Assembly (NCBI GenBank): GCA_001765415.1
Contig: CP017245.1
Location: forward strand, 930,001 to 994,000
Origin: Candidatus Melainabacteria bacterium MEL.A1
GTDB lineage: Bacteria; Cyanobacteriota; Vampirovibrionia; Gastranaerophilales; Gastranaerophilaceae
Length of the DNA: 64,000 nt
Direction of reading: 5' to 3'
The stretch's first letter is position 1. Each line of letters opens with the position of its first letter. Below are positions 8,408 to 15,580 of the stretch, piece after piece. A program made the translations under genes and the position numbers. Below the pieces are notes generated by a model. It was not told the DNA's origin, made no database searches, and worked only from the letters and a program-made list of their open reading frames with translations.

Positions 8408-8453
8408 GCAGGGCATCTATGGTCTACTTTTTGGCTTAAAAGCAAGCCCCTGC
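8408..8453 (-). promoter_or_regulatory. possible structured 5' leader of rpsD
   Basis: Directly upstream of rpsD on its coding strand, complementary arms GCAGG and CCTGC (outer) and GGCTT/AAGCC (inner) can stack. The arms lie about 20 bases before the ribosome site. Location and structure would suit autogenous control by S4, but no consensus was compared, so this is a weak inference. Confidence 0.3.
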
Positions 8454-8634
8454 GGTTATTTTTTGTCTTGGATTATTGGCAACTCAAAACTTTTCATTTC
8501 ACTACATAAATTTTTATTAAATTTATTCCGTTCCATCCAGTTTCTTGTTAGGTCGCGCTGTGTTCACTTGTTGTTGCTCGCCTTATATAAATACTCAGCT
8601 CGCCCAAGCTCACACGGCGCACTAGCCAAATCCG

Positions 8635-9021
8635 CTATACTCTACGTTTTTTAGGTGGACGACATCCGTTGTGAGGGATAGGAGTTACATCTTTAATCAA
8701 TGTAATTTCCAAACCTGCAGCTTGGATAGCTCTGATTGCAGTTTCTCTACCTGAACCAGGTCCTTTGATATGAACTTCAACTTTTTTCATACCTTGGTCA
8801 ATTGATTTTTTTGCTACTAATTCAGCAGCTGATTGAGCTGCAAACGGAGTACCTTTTCTAGCACCTTTAAAACCTGTAGCACCTGCTGTTGCCCAAGCAA
8901 TAGCATTACCTTGTGTATCAGTTGAAGTTACGATTGTATTGTTGAATGTTGATTGAATGTGAACAACACCTTGCAATACGTTCTTCTTTTCTTTTTTCTT
9001 TGTTTTTACTGGTCTTGCCAT
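8635..9021 (-). CDS. rpsK: 30S ribosomal protein S11
   Basis: This 128-residue S11 belongs to the small-subunit platform. Motifs are '[30 protein letters not shown]', '[14 protein letters not shown]', '[26 protein letters not shown]' and the C-terminal '[14 protein letters not shown]', all canonical. It starts with a lysine-rich tail (KTKKKEKK). It follows rpsM after 125 bases that contain an intergenic repeat. Confidence 0.98.
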   Translation of the reverse strand: MARPVKTKKKEKKNVLQGVVHIQSTFNNTIVTSTDTQGNAIAWATAGATGFKGARKGTPFAAQSAAELVAKKSIDQGMKKVEVHIKGPGSGRETAIRAIQAAGLEITLIKDVTPIPHNGCRPPKKRRV

Positions 9022-9106
9022 TTTTACTTTCCTTTATGTTTTTTATTTTTAGTTCTTAAGTCTTTATGACAATAGGGCGTTTAATTTATAGTAATCAGTG
9101 TAAATA

Positions 9107-9139
9107 CTTATTGCCTTATTATCTTATTGCCTTAGCGCC
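9107..9139. repeat. family F intergenic repeat in the ribosomal operon
   Basis: The motif ACTTATTGCCTTATTATCTT followed by ATTGCCTTAGCGCC lies between rpsK and rpsM. Near copies lie at 9667-9700 and, inverted, at 22557-22578. Short interspersed repeats inside a ribosomal-protein operon are uncommon. Confidence 0.55.
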
Positions 9140-9146
9140 GGCATCA

Positions 9147-9518
9147 CTAAACTGTTTTCTTCTTAGTGATAGCTAAGCCTTTTTTACCACGTCTAGTTCT
9201 TCCGTTAGTTTTTGTTCTTTGACCACGGCAAGGAAGATTACGTTTGTGTCTCATTCCTCTGTAAGAACCGATTTCTTGAAGACGTTTGATGTGTAATGAA
9301 ACTTCACGTCTTAAATCACCTTCAATGTGGTAGTTAGCTAATTCGTTTCTTAACAATTTGATATCTTCATCTGTTAAGTCGTCTGTTCTCAAATCCGGTG
9401 AAATTTTTGTAGCTTCAAGAATTTTCTTAGCTCTAGTTGGTCCAATCCCGTAAATATATGTTAACGCGATTTCCATTCTTTTGTTACGAGGTAAATCTAC
9501 CCCTGATAGTCTTGCCAT
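9147..9518 (-). CDS. rpsM: 30S ribosomal protein S13
   Basis: This 123-residue S13 contacts the large subunit (bridge B1) and P-site tRNA. Motifs are '[33 protein letters not shown]', '[29 protein letters not shown]' and '[17 protein letters not shown]'. Usual length and context, downstream of infA and rpmJ. Confidence 0.98.
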   Translation of the reverse strand: MARLSGVDLPRNKRMEIALTYIYGIGPTRAKKILEATKISPDLRTDDLTDEDIKLLRNELANYHIEGDLRREVSLHIKRLQEIGSYRGMRHKRNLPCRGQRTKTNGRTRRGKKGLAITKKKTV

Positions 9519-9666
9519 TGTTTAATTTCCTTTCTTGTTGTTAGATTTTTTTGTGTATGAGGGTTAAATACTTCCTCACCAGTTACCGATTTTGCCCGTA
9601 ACTTCGGCTGGTTTTAAGTGATATCAAGTTACTAAGAGCAGTAGCTTTAATCATTTTATAAAAAGA

Positions 9667-9700
9667 CTTATCGCCTTATTGCCCTAGCGCCTTAACGCCT
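9667..9700. repeat. family F intergenic repeat, copy 2
   Basis: CTTATCGCCTTATTGCCC followed by TAGCGCCTTAACGCC lies between rpsM and rpmJ. It is related to 9107-9139 and to part of 22557-22670. Confidence 0.55.
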
Positions 9701-9704
9701 TTTA

Positions 9705-9818
9705 CTAACCTTGTCTTTGTTTGTGCTTAGGGTTTTCGCAAATTACGGCAATTCTGCCTTTTCTTTTAATACATTTGCACTTATCGCACATTGGTTTTAC
9801 TGATGATCTTACTTTCAT
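9705..9818 (-). CDS. rpmJ: 50S ribosomal protein L36
   Basis: This is a 37-residue protein that is easy to miss. Translating the minus strand from the ATG at 9818 gives [20 protein letters not shown], then [17 protein letters not shown] and a stop. The four zinc ligands (C-x2-C...C...H) of the zinc-ribbon L36 type are all present. AAGGAAAAG precedes the start. Its position between infA and rpsM is the conserved one. Confidence 0.97.
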   Translation of the reverse strand: MKVRSSVKPMCDKCKCIKRKGRIAVICENPKHKQRQG

Positions 9819-9845
9819 TGTCTTTTCCTTTATGTTTTGTGTACA

Positions 9846-10061
9846 TTATTTAAGTCTAAAAGTTATTCTACCTCTGCTCAAATCGTAAGGGGTCATTTCG
9901 ACTTTAACTTTATCTCCAGGCAAAATTCTTATGAAATTTTTTCTAATTTTTCCTGATATATGAGCAAGTATTTCGTGGTCATTTTCAAGCTTTACTCTAA
10001 ACATTGCGTTAGGCATAGCTTCCAAAATAGTACCTTCTAGTTCTATTACGTCTTTTGCCAT
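9846..10061 (-). CDS. infA: translation initiation factor IF-1
   Basis: This 71-residue single-OB-fold IF-1 occupies the ribosomal A site during initiation. '[25 protein letters not shown]', '[30 protein letters not shown]' and 'GRITFRLK' match the family along its full length. It is the first gene of this ribosomal unit. No secY, adk or map lies upstream, where many bacteria have them. Instead there are about 260 bases of non-coding DNA and a prepilin remnant. Confidence 0.97.
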   Translation of the reverse strand: MAKDVIELEGTILEAMPNAMFRVKLENDHEILAHISGKIRKNFIRILPGDKVKVEMTPYDLSRGRITFRLK

Positions 10062-10319
10062 TTAGTTATTTCCTTTTCAAATTTCGGCATTACAGCACAA
10101 TTGTGCATCATAAATAATCTTACTTGCTAAATATTAGTTTGCAAGCAGTATAGACATGTTTTTGGAGCATTTGATGTATATAAACCTGTGATTGTTTTTC
10201 TAAAAACGCCACACTATCAACAAACACTTGTATCTCAAAAAATCCTTATAAGAGCAACTTTTCAGGATTTTGTAAATTTTTCTTAACATTTCTAATTATT
10301 TTATTTTTAATTAAACAAA

Positions 10320-10577
10320 TTATCGCCAAGGATAATCTTTTTTAAATTCCCAGTTATCAAATTCTAACAAACCTGTACACTTAGAGGAATCATTTTTACA
10401 ACATTTGAGAGCTGTTCCTCTGGTTGTGTCGCTACATCCCCAACTTTTAAACGGTTTTCTATCATTTAATGCAAGAATAAATGTAAAAACATCTTTACCA
10501 AACACATTCGGCTTTTTAACCCCATTTGTATCAACTAAGATATGTAAAAAATCACTCTTTCCTACGTTATTTAACAT
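10320..10577 (-). pseudogene. C-terminal remnant of a prepilin-type protein
   Basis: The 85-residue frame contains 'VDTNGVKKPNVFGKDVFTFIL' followed by Cys-rich sequence and 'NWEFKKDYPWR'. This matches the C-terminal third of the protein at 443-1051 ('DVNGAKKPNKLCYDVFKFQ...NWKIPANYPY') and the end of the one at 15581-16324. The hydrophobic N-terminal helix and FTLAE signature are missing, and a divergent HTH gene starts 35 bases away. I read it as a decayed or truncated prepilin gene; expression as a short protein is not excluded. Confidence 0.6.
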
Positions 10578-10611
10578 TTTTAAATCTTTGTCAATATTAT
10601 AGGATTTAAAT

Positions 10612-10830
10612 ATGAAAGATGAACGATTACTTCAATTGGGGCAAAAAATAAGATATGAACGTTTACGCAAAGGTTTGAGCCAAGAAGATTTAGAAGAAAA
10701 ATCAATGGTTTCACGCAGAACAATTAGCGAAATTGAACGAGGAAATGCAGATATTCGTTATACTAATTTGCTACAAATTTCAAATGCTTTAGGAATGACA
10801 ATTTCTCAACTTTTAGATTTCAAATTTTAA
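10612..10830 (+). CDS. XRE-family HTH regulator
   Basis: This 72-residue single-domain Cro/C1-type protein has the helix-turn-helix 'RLRKGLSQEDLEEKSMVSRRTISEIERGNADIRYTNLLQIS'. It ends at 'LLDFKF' with no extra effector domain. No Shine-Dalgarno precedes the ATG, but TAGGAT lies exactly six bases upstream, fitting the leaderless pattern seen elsewhere in the window. It is divergent from the prepilin remnant. The target is unknown. Confidence 0.85.
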   Translation: MKDERLLQLGQKIRYERLRKGLSQEDLEEKSMVSRRTISEIERGNADIRYTNLLQISNALGMTISQLLDFKF

Positions 10831-10924
10831 TTATTAACAAATATTACAACTTTTATATATTCTGAAATCCGACGGGAATAATATACTTATATATATTTAG
10901 AGAGATTATATTGAGGATTTTATC

Positions 10925-11311
10925 ATGGCAATAAAAGTTGACGGTATTCAATCAGAAGATGAACTAAAAAAAGCGCAGGCTGCAGCTCAAGCGCAAGGTT
11001 CTACCATAACAAATTATAGCGAATGGTCAGAAATTTTAGGCGAATTCCAAGAAAATGGAATCCAGTCAACAGGCTCATATTCAGGCGATAAGGCCTTACG
11101 AGAAGAAATTAAAGCTGCTGTTGCAGAATACGCTTCACAGGTTCAAGAACAAGAAAAAATTCAACAGAATACACCTGATAACAAAGAAACTGAAAAGGTT
11201 CAAAAAACAACCGAAACAGACCGAAACCAAGAGATGAAAGCAACAGTAGCAAGTGCCACAAGTTCACAAATCATGGCAGATTATATGAAATATTATCACA
11301 TGTTGATGTAA
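10925..11311 (+). CDS. helical hydrophilic protein of unknown function
   Basis: I do not recognise this 128-residue protein. It is soluble and Gln/Glu/Lys/Thr-rich with no signal peptide or membrane segment. An N-terminal 'QSEDELKKAQAAAQAQG' helix and a long charged central helix end in 'SSQIMADYMKYYHMLM'. TTGAGGATTTTATC precedes the ATG. It is monocistronic by appearance. It resembles the proteins at 4019, 12983 and 16678 in composition and lack of leader. Confidence 0.6.
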   Translation: MAIKVDGIQSEDELKKAQAAAQAQGSTITNYSEWSEILGEFQENGIQSTGSYSGDKALREEIKAAVAEYASQVQEQEKIQQNTPDNKETEKVQKTTETDRNQEMKATVASATSSQIMADYMKYYHMLM

Positions 11312-11403
11312 ATTATAAGATATTAGAGCTATAAGACTATAAGGCATTAAGTTCTTTACGGGCATACGCCAAATATATTTTCGAGCAAAGCGGACTGCAT
11401 TAA

Positions 11404-12048
11404 TTATAGCCCTTTAATTCTATTCAACGGCCAGAAAAGCACAACTGCACGCCCGATAAATCTATCTTCCGGCAAAAAGCCCCACCATCTGCCGTCAAAT
11501 GAATTTCCTCTATTGTCACCCATCATTAAATATTTGTGTTCAGGAATTATAACAGGTCCACAAATCATGTCTTCTGTGCAAGGTTTATCATAGTATTCTG
11601 TAGCAATATAAGGTTCTGTCAATGGTTTATCGTTAATATAAACCGTACTTTTGCCATTTTCATCAGTCTTAATCTCAAATTTATCCCCCGGAGTACCAAT
11701 TACCCTCTTAATATAGGCAACATCTTTGCAGAAAAAGCCCGTCAATCGAGAAAAAACTCTCCAAGGAGTATTCGGGAGCTTTTCAAATGGAGGGTAAAAC
11801 ACCATTATATCGCCACGTTTCGGCTTTGAATAAAATCTTGAAAAACGTTCTACGACAATTCTATCACCTTCAATTAATGTCGGGCGCATTGACGCTGACG
11901 GAATCCAACGAATTTCGCCAACAAAAAACCTGATTATAATTACCATTACAACGACAAAAACAACCGTTTCAATGATTTCTCTAACATTTGGGTTGATTTT
12001 AAGGTAATTTTCTTTTATTTTTTGTACATATTCTTTAATTTTATTCAT
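11404..12048 (-). CDS. lepB: signal peptidase I
   Basis: This 214-residue membrane serine protease removes signal peptides from exported proteins. One N-terminal membrane segment (about residues 25-45, 'TVVFVVVMVIIIRFFVGE') is followed by the catalytic serine in 'IPSASMRPTL' and the general-base lysine in 'YIKRVIGTPGD'. The conserved box 'MGDNRGNSFDGRWWGFLP' is also present. Its start overlaps the end of the polyprenyl synthase gene by eight bases, so the two are probably one transcript. Confidence 0.96.
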   Translation of the reverse strand: MNKIKEYVQKIKENYLKINPNVREIIETVVFVVVMVIIIRFFVGEIRWIPSASMRPTLIEGDRIVVERFSRFYSKPKRGDIMVFYPPFEKLPNTPWRVFSRLTGFFCKDVAYIKRVIGTPGDKFEIKTDENGKSTVYINDKPLTEPYIATEYYDKPCTEDMICGPVIIPEHKYLMMGDNRGNSFDGRWWGFLPEDRFIGRAVVLFWPLNRIKGL

Positions 12049-12955
12049 CTCTAATAAGTCCTAAAAGCTTTGTAAGCGCAGATTTGTACTCACACTCTCT
12101 CAACAAATCAATCTGTTTTTGCGCACTATCTACGTAATTATTTAACAAAACTTGTGTTTTTTCAATACCGCTCGAAAAATTTTCAGCCGAACCAGCAAAA
12201 ATCACCGGAGCAGTATAAATTCCATCTTTAATATCGTTTTGAGTGGTTTTGGCATTAATTAAATCATCTCGAATTTGAAAAGCAATACCAAAATTGCGAG
12301 CGAAATCAGAAGTGTTAATTTTTAGCCCCTCTCCCTGCCCTCTCCCCAAGTGGCGAGGGTATGAGTTTAATTTTTCAAGGTGGGGGGCTACCAGCTTAAT
12401 TCCGCCACAAAGCGCAGTAATAAATAGTTTTGCCGTTTTTAGTTCAGTCTTTTTTATATATTCTTCTATTGTCGTAATTTTATATTTATTAAAATCCTGA
12501 ATAACTTCACCCTGACACATGTCATCAAGCGTTTGAGCAAACATATCAATAATTACAGGGCTATTTAGCTTTCGTATTTTCTTCAAAGCAACAGACAACA
12601 AGTAATCCCCAACAATTACCGCCAATTTATTACCAAACTCAGAGTTTATAGTTTTCACGGAACGTCTTTTACTACTCTCATCAATCACATCATCATGGAT
12701 TAATGAGGCATTATGTACCAGCTCAATCGCCGATTGGAAAAGAATTTGTTTTTCATCAATTTCTACTCCCAAAGCTTTTAGATACAAAATAGAAACAACA
12801 GAACGAATATGCTTGGAAGGTGCATTCAAAACATCAAAAAGTTTGGATTTCAAAGGCTCTTGAACCTCAATTCCATCAAACATTTTTTCTTTAATTAGTT
12901 CTATTTCAGGCTGAACAATTTCTAAAATCGACAAATATTTCTCTTGAAAACTCAT
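12041..12955 (-). CDS. polyprenyl diphosphate synthase with in-frame insertion
   Basis: This 304-residue all-trans prenyl transferase condenses isopentenyl diphosphate onto allylic diphosphates. The first Asp-rich motif is 'LIHDDVIDESSKRR'. The second is 'IAFQIRDDLINAK', a variant of the usual DDxxD. Between 'ALCGGIKL' and 'FARNFGIAFQ' lie about 17 more residues than expected ('HLEKLNSYPRHLGRGQGEGL'), encoded by a family A repeat. No ribosome site is seen; TAAGAT stands exactly six bases before the ATG. Chain length (octaprenyl/solanesyl for quinones, or shorter) cannot be told from sequence. Confidence 0.88.
   Translation of the reverse strand: MSFQEKYLSILEIVQPEIELIKEKMFDGIEVQEPLKSKLFDVLNAPSKHIRSVVSILYLKALGVEIDEKQILFQSAIELVHNASLIHDDVIDESSKRRSVKTINSEFGNKLAVIVGDYLLSVALKKIRKLNSPVIIDMFAQTLDDMCQGEVIQDFNKYKITTIEEYIKKTELKTAKLFITALCGGIKLVAPHLEKLNSYPRHLGRGQGEGLKINTSDFARNFGIAFQIRDDLINAKTTQNDIKDGIYTAPVIFAGSAENFSSGIEKTQVLLNNYVDSAQKQIDLLRECEYKSALTKLLGLIRDE
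12326..12390. repeat. family A repeat inside the polyprenyl synthase gene
   Basis: This stretch has the pyrimidine-rich head CCCTCTCCCC, the AAGTGGCGAGGG arm and an AGGTGGGGGGCTA tail, parallel to CCTCCCT...AAGGGAGG...AGGTGGGTGCTA at 14680-14710. Its G+C content is visibly higher than that of the surrounding gene. It adds roughly 17-20 codons without breaking the frame. Confidence 0.6.
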
Positions 12956-12982
12956 AGAAATATCTTAACATAAAAAATGAAT

Positions 12983-14578
12983 TTATGCGTAACTCCACCA
13001 TTTCCAGTCAGGTAATGGTTGATTTCCACCGTCATTGTAGCCGCATTGGTCAATATGCTCTATTATTGTTTGTTGTTCATCCTCACCATCAACACTCATA
13101 TTAGACCCTTTTGTAAAAATATCTCCGCCAATACTGTCAAGATAATCTGCATCTGCCTGATAAGCTATGTATTCACCTGATGCAGCAGCTCCAAGATACG
13201 CAAATTTATTTAAAAATTGCTGATATTTATCCTGCAATAGTGCATCATTATCATGGTTATGCCATTTATAATCACTTCCTAAATAGTAATTTTGATAGGC
13301 GTTATTTAATTCATTTACATTTTGCAATGCTAAATTATATTCTTCATCTGTCTTAAAAACGCCCATATTTTTTAAACTATTTACATTATCTGCAGTTATT
13401 TTATACTCCGTAGCAGCATTTGAATATTGATAACTTGTTGCATGAGTTAATTCATGCACTAGAGTGGCAACCAATTCTTCCCAAGCTTGACCTTTATCTA
13501 AATAAGAAATATCAAGAGCAATACCGGCATCCACATTCTTACTTTGATTTGTTGGATCATTATCATCTTTTGAATCCTTATCTGATGCGAATATCCCAAC
13601 ATCTTGTGTAAAAGAACCGTTACTATTTTCTCTACCACTAGGTTTAGTATTAGAATTCGAATTAGTATATTCTATAGGCCAAACTGAACTAGAGTATGCA
13701 CCTAATGTATATGGTTGTCCTTGTTGCCAATTAGGGTTTAAATCTCTGAAAGAAATTTGTCCTCTGTGATGATCTGCATCTGTCCACAAATCTTCTCCGG
13801 CATTATTTAGTAATCTGTCCAATGCCTTCAACTGATTATTCAATCCGGCAGCAGTAAGATAATCTCTTGTATATTTTATTGCCAAGTCAATTTTTGCTCC
13901 AGATGTTGCATTATCAAACTTCTTTTGAATTTCGTTAGAATATGCTTGAACCTGTTGATTAAAATTTGAATACCCGTCTTTTTTTAAATATGTGTTCAAA
14001 AACTCTTTAACTTCGCTATAAGAAAGAGTTCCATTATCGTCATTATCCAAACTGTAAAAAGAACGATTTAATGAACCGAAAAAGTCTTTGTGACTATCTT
14101 CCCAATCATCATTTTGAGTTAATTCAATTAATTGAGACCGAGTTATGCCGGAGGTTTTAGTTATAGCGGAATTTTTCTTAGTATTTACGTAGTCAAAAAA
14201 CGAATCTGCATCCATGAAGTTTGCAATAAATGAGTGGTGAGAATTATATATTAATTGTTTGATATAATTCAATTCTTCTGAACTGTAGCTAGACATACTC
14301 GCATATTTCGCAGCCGTCATATTTTGAGCATCATCAACATTTTCGGCTGATACAACAACTTTAACATCTATATTTGAGATAGTTGTAATTTCGCCATCAG
14401 TTCTTACAAAACAATCACCTGAAGGATTTGACGCAGTTTGAGATTGAGCAGCTTGCTGCTCAGCAAATTCTTTAACAGTCGCAGGAGTTTCATCTTGAAT
14501 TTCTTCAGTTTCTTCTGCCTTTATTTCGTTTTCATATTTTCTGATTGCCGCAGAAAATGTGTTGTTGCTAATCTCCAT
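12983..14578 (-). CDS. EF-hand and HELTH-motif putative zinc metalloprotease
   Basis: This 531-residue protein lacks a signal peptide. Around residue 175 it has a textbook EF-hand loop, 'DNDDNGTLSYSE', predicted to bind calcium. Near residue 375 it has 'ELVATLVHELTHATSY', an HExxH zinc-protease motif. About 80 residues later 'GEYIAYQADADYLDSIGG' could supply the third ligand glutamate. The N-terminal 100 residues are low-complexity and Glu/Gln/Thr-rich. AAAAAGGAAAAATT precedes the ATG. Family is not recognised. Calcium-regulated protease activity, perhaps as a secreted effector, is inference from the two motifs. Confidence 0.7.
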   Translation of the reverse strand: MEISNNTFSAAIRKYENEIKAEETEEIQDETPATVKEFAEQQAAQSQTASNPSGDCFVRTDGEITTISNIDVKVVVSAENVDDAQNMTAAKYASMSSYSSEELNYIKQLIYNSHHSFIANFMDADSFFDYVNTKKNSAITKTSGITRSQLIELTQNDDWEDSHKDFFGSLNRSFYSLDNDDNGTLSYSEVKEFLNTYLKKDGYSNFNQQVQAYSNEIQKKFDNATSGAKIDLAIKYTRDYLTAAGLNNQLKALDRLLNNAGEDLWTDADHHRGQISFRDLNPNWQQGQPYTLGAYSSSVWPIEYTNSNSNTKPSGRENSNGSFTQDVGIFASDKDSKDDNDPTNQSKNVDAGIALDISYLDKGQAWEELVATLVHELTHATSYQYSNAATEYKITADNVNSLKNMGVFKTDEEYNLALQNVNELNNAYQNYYLGSDYKWHNHDNDALLQDKYQQFLNKFAYLGAAASGEYIAYQADADYLDSIGGDIFTKGSNMSVDGEDEQQTIIEHIDQCGYNDGGNQPLPDWKWWSYA

Positions 14579-15118
14579 AATTTTTCCTTTTTAATATGTA
14601 TCGACAAAGATTAAAGAAATCTTTAGAAAAATTTTGGAATTGATAAGAAACTGTTACAATCTTGAATAAAATAAAATTTCCTCCCTAACAAGGGAGGTTA
14701 GGTGGGTGCTATCCCGTAAGGGAAAAATCTTAAAAAGCTCCAGCAATCTACGAAATATAAAATAATTCAAACAATTAATTTTACCCCTCTCTGAAATTTC
14801 TAAGCTCATAACATTCGCTAAGAAATTTCTTCTCAGCACAAGGCAGACAGGGTCACACGCATCGCCTCAGCTCTGCGGTTCCCTTTGTCTCCCTCAAGGG
14901 GCGAGATAATAATATTATTTTTATTTTGATATAGACTTTACCTCTATGCGTCTTTGCATCTAGACATCTAACCCAGATATTGTCACAGAGGACTACGTAT
15001 GTAAAAACTCACTACCAAAATATGAAATACGAACCAACATTGCCACAATGGGCTACGTGCGTAGCAAAACCTTCCCACTAATATTTGAAGTACTTTAGAC
15101 CAACATTGTCACAATGGG
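14579..15118. other. 540-base repeat-rich intergenic region
   Basis: No credible gene is seen. The region holds a family A palindrome (14680-14710), a further inverted-repeat segment with TTTCTAAG and ATTCGCTAAGAAATT (about 14795-14830) related to 16355-16395, and a CCTTTGTCTCCCTCAAGG stretch. It ends with three tandem copies of family B (14977-15133). It looks like a landing zone for short interspersed elements. Confidence 0.6.
14680..14710. repeat. family A palindromic repeat, copy 2
   Basis: CCTCCCTAACAAGGGAGG is followed by TTAGGTGGGTGCT. It is closely related to 1125-1157. This is the clearest intergenic copy for defining the family. Confidence 0.7.
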
Positions 15119-15133
15119 CTACGTATGTAATAC
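14977..15133. repeat. tandem family B repeats (three copies)
   Basis: Three copies of the unit (T)TG(T/C)CACA(A)TGGGCTACGT(A/G)(T/C)GTA start near 14980, 15040 and 15106, spaced 60 and 66 bases. The last copy runs into the XRE gene and provides its stop codon. An inverted, diverged copy lies inside the prepilin gene at 15623-15660. Confidence 0.7.
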
Positions 15134-15454
15134 ATTTTTTCTAACGGCTAAAATTAAGTCTTTAATAAGATGAAGTTCCGGCACAGAGGAGGTTTGAACC
15201 AATTCATATATCTCTGTTCGGAGTGTGTCATTATTGGCGGGGGTTAAGTTGAAGAAATCATTGATATCTATATCAAGAATTTCAGCAATTTTAACAAATG
15301 TTTCTAATGATGGAATAGAATTTCCGTTCTCAATAGTACACATATGACGTGGAGAAATATCGATTTTTTCTGACAATTTTTCTTGTGAAAACCCTCTTTC
15401 TATACGTATTTGTCTAATTTTTTTGCCAATAATTTCTTTATCTAATTTCATCAT
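15119..15454 (-). CDS. XRE-family HTH regulator divergent from prepilin gene
   Basis: This 111-residue protein has a Cro/C1 HTH ('QIRIERGFSQEKLSEKIDISPRHMCTIENGNSIPSLETFVKIAEIL', about residues 14-60) and a 45-residue helical tail. Two ATGs lie in tandem after TTAAGGTAT; I kept the first. The final residues and the stop codon (VLHT-stop) come from a family B repeat, so the original C-terminus was probably different. It is divergent from a prepilin gene. Two TGATATwwATATCA palindromes in between make local regulation of that gene, and of itself, likely. Confidence 0.85.
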   Translation of the reverse strand: MMKLDKEIIGKKIRQIRIERGFSQEKLSEKIDISPRHMCTIENGNSIPSLETFVKIAEILDIDINDFFNLTPANNDTLRTEIYELVQTSSVPELHLIKDLILAVRKNVLHT

Positions 15455-15496
15455 ATACCTTAATTAAAATATATAGACAATTTTAGGACTATATAA

Positions 15497-15510
15497 TGAT
15501 ATTTATATCA
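15497..15510. promoter_or_regulatory. candidate operator palindrome 1
   Basis: TGATATTTATATCA is a perfect inverted repeat (TGATAT, two bases, ATATCA). It lies between the divergent XRE and prepilin genes. A second nearly identical palindrome is centred 29 bases away, inside the prepilin promoter. Confidence 0.5.
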
Positions 15511-15516
15511 ATAATA

Positions 15517-15545
15517 TTGACAAATTGATATTAATATCGTATAAT
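15517..15545 (+). promoter_or_regulatory. consensus sigma-70 promoter with embedded operator
   Basis: A perfect TTGACA (15517-15522), a 17-base spacer and a perfect TATAAT (15540-15545) lie 35 bases before the prepilin ATG. The spacer contains the second palindrome TGATATTAATATCG (15526-15539), so a bound repressor would block polymerase. Confidence 0.8.
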
Positions 15546-15580
15546 AGACATGTATATAAATAAGAAAGGTGGAAATGATT

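Noticed and set aside
8406..8654. 82-codon plus-strand frame between rpsD and rpsK
   Set aside because: Antisense to the operon, overlaps the rpsK stop codon and lacks initiation signals.
14654..14839. 61-codon minus-strand frame
   Set aside because: Made almost entirely of the family A repeat and neighbouring repeats; no ribosome site.
14977..15133. Tandem repeats with about 60-base spacing considered as a CRISPR array
   Set aside because: Only three diverged copies, no uniform spacers and no cas genes in the window.
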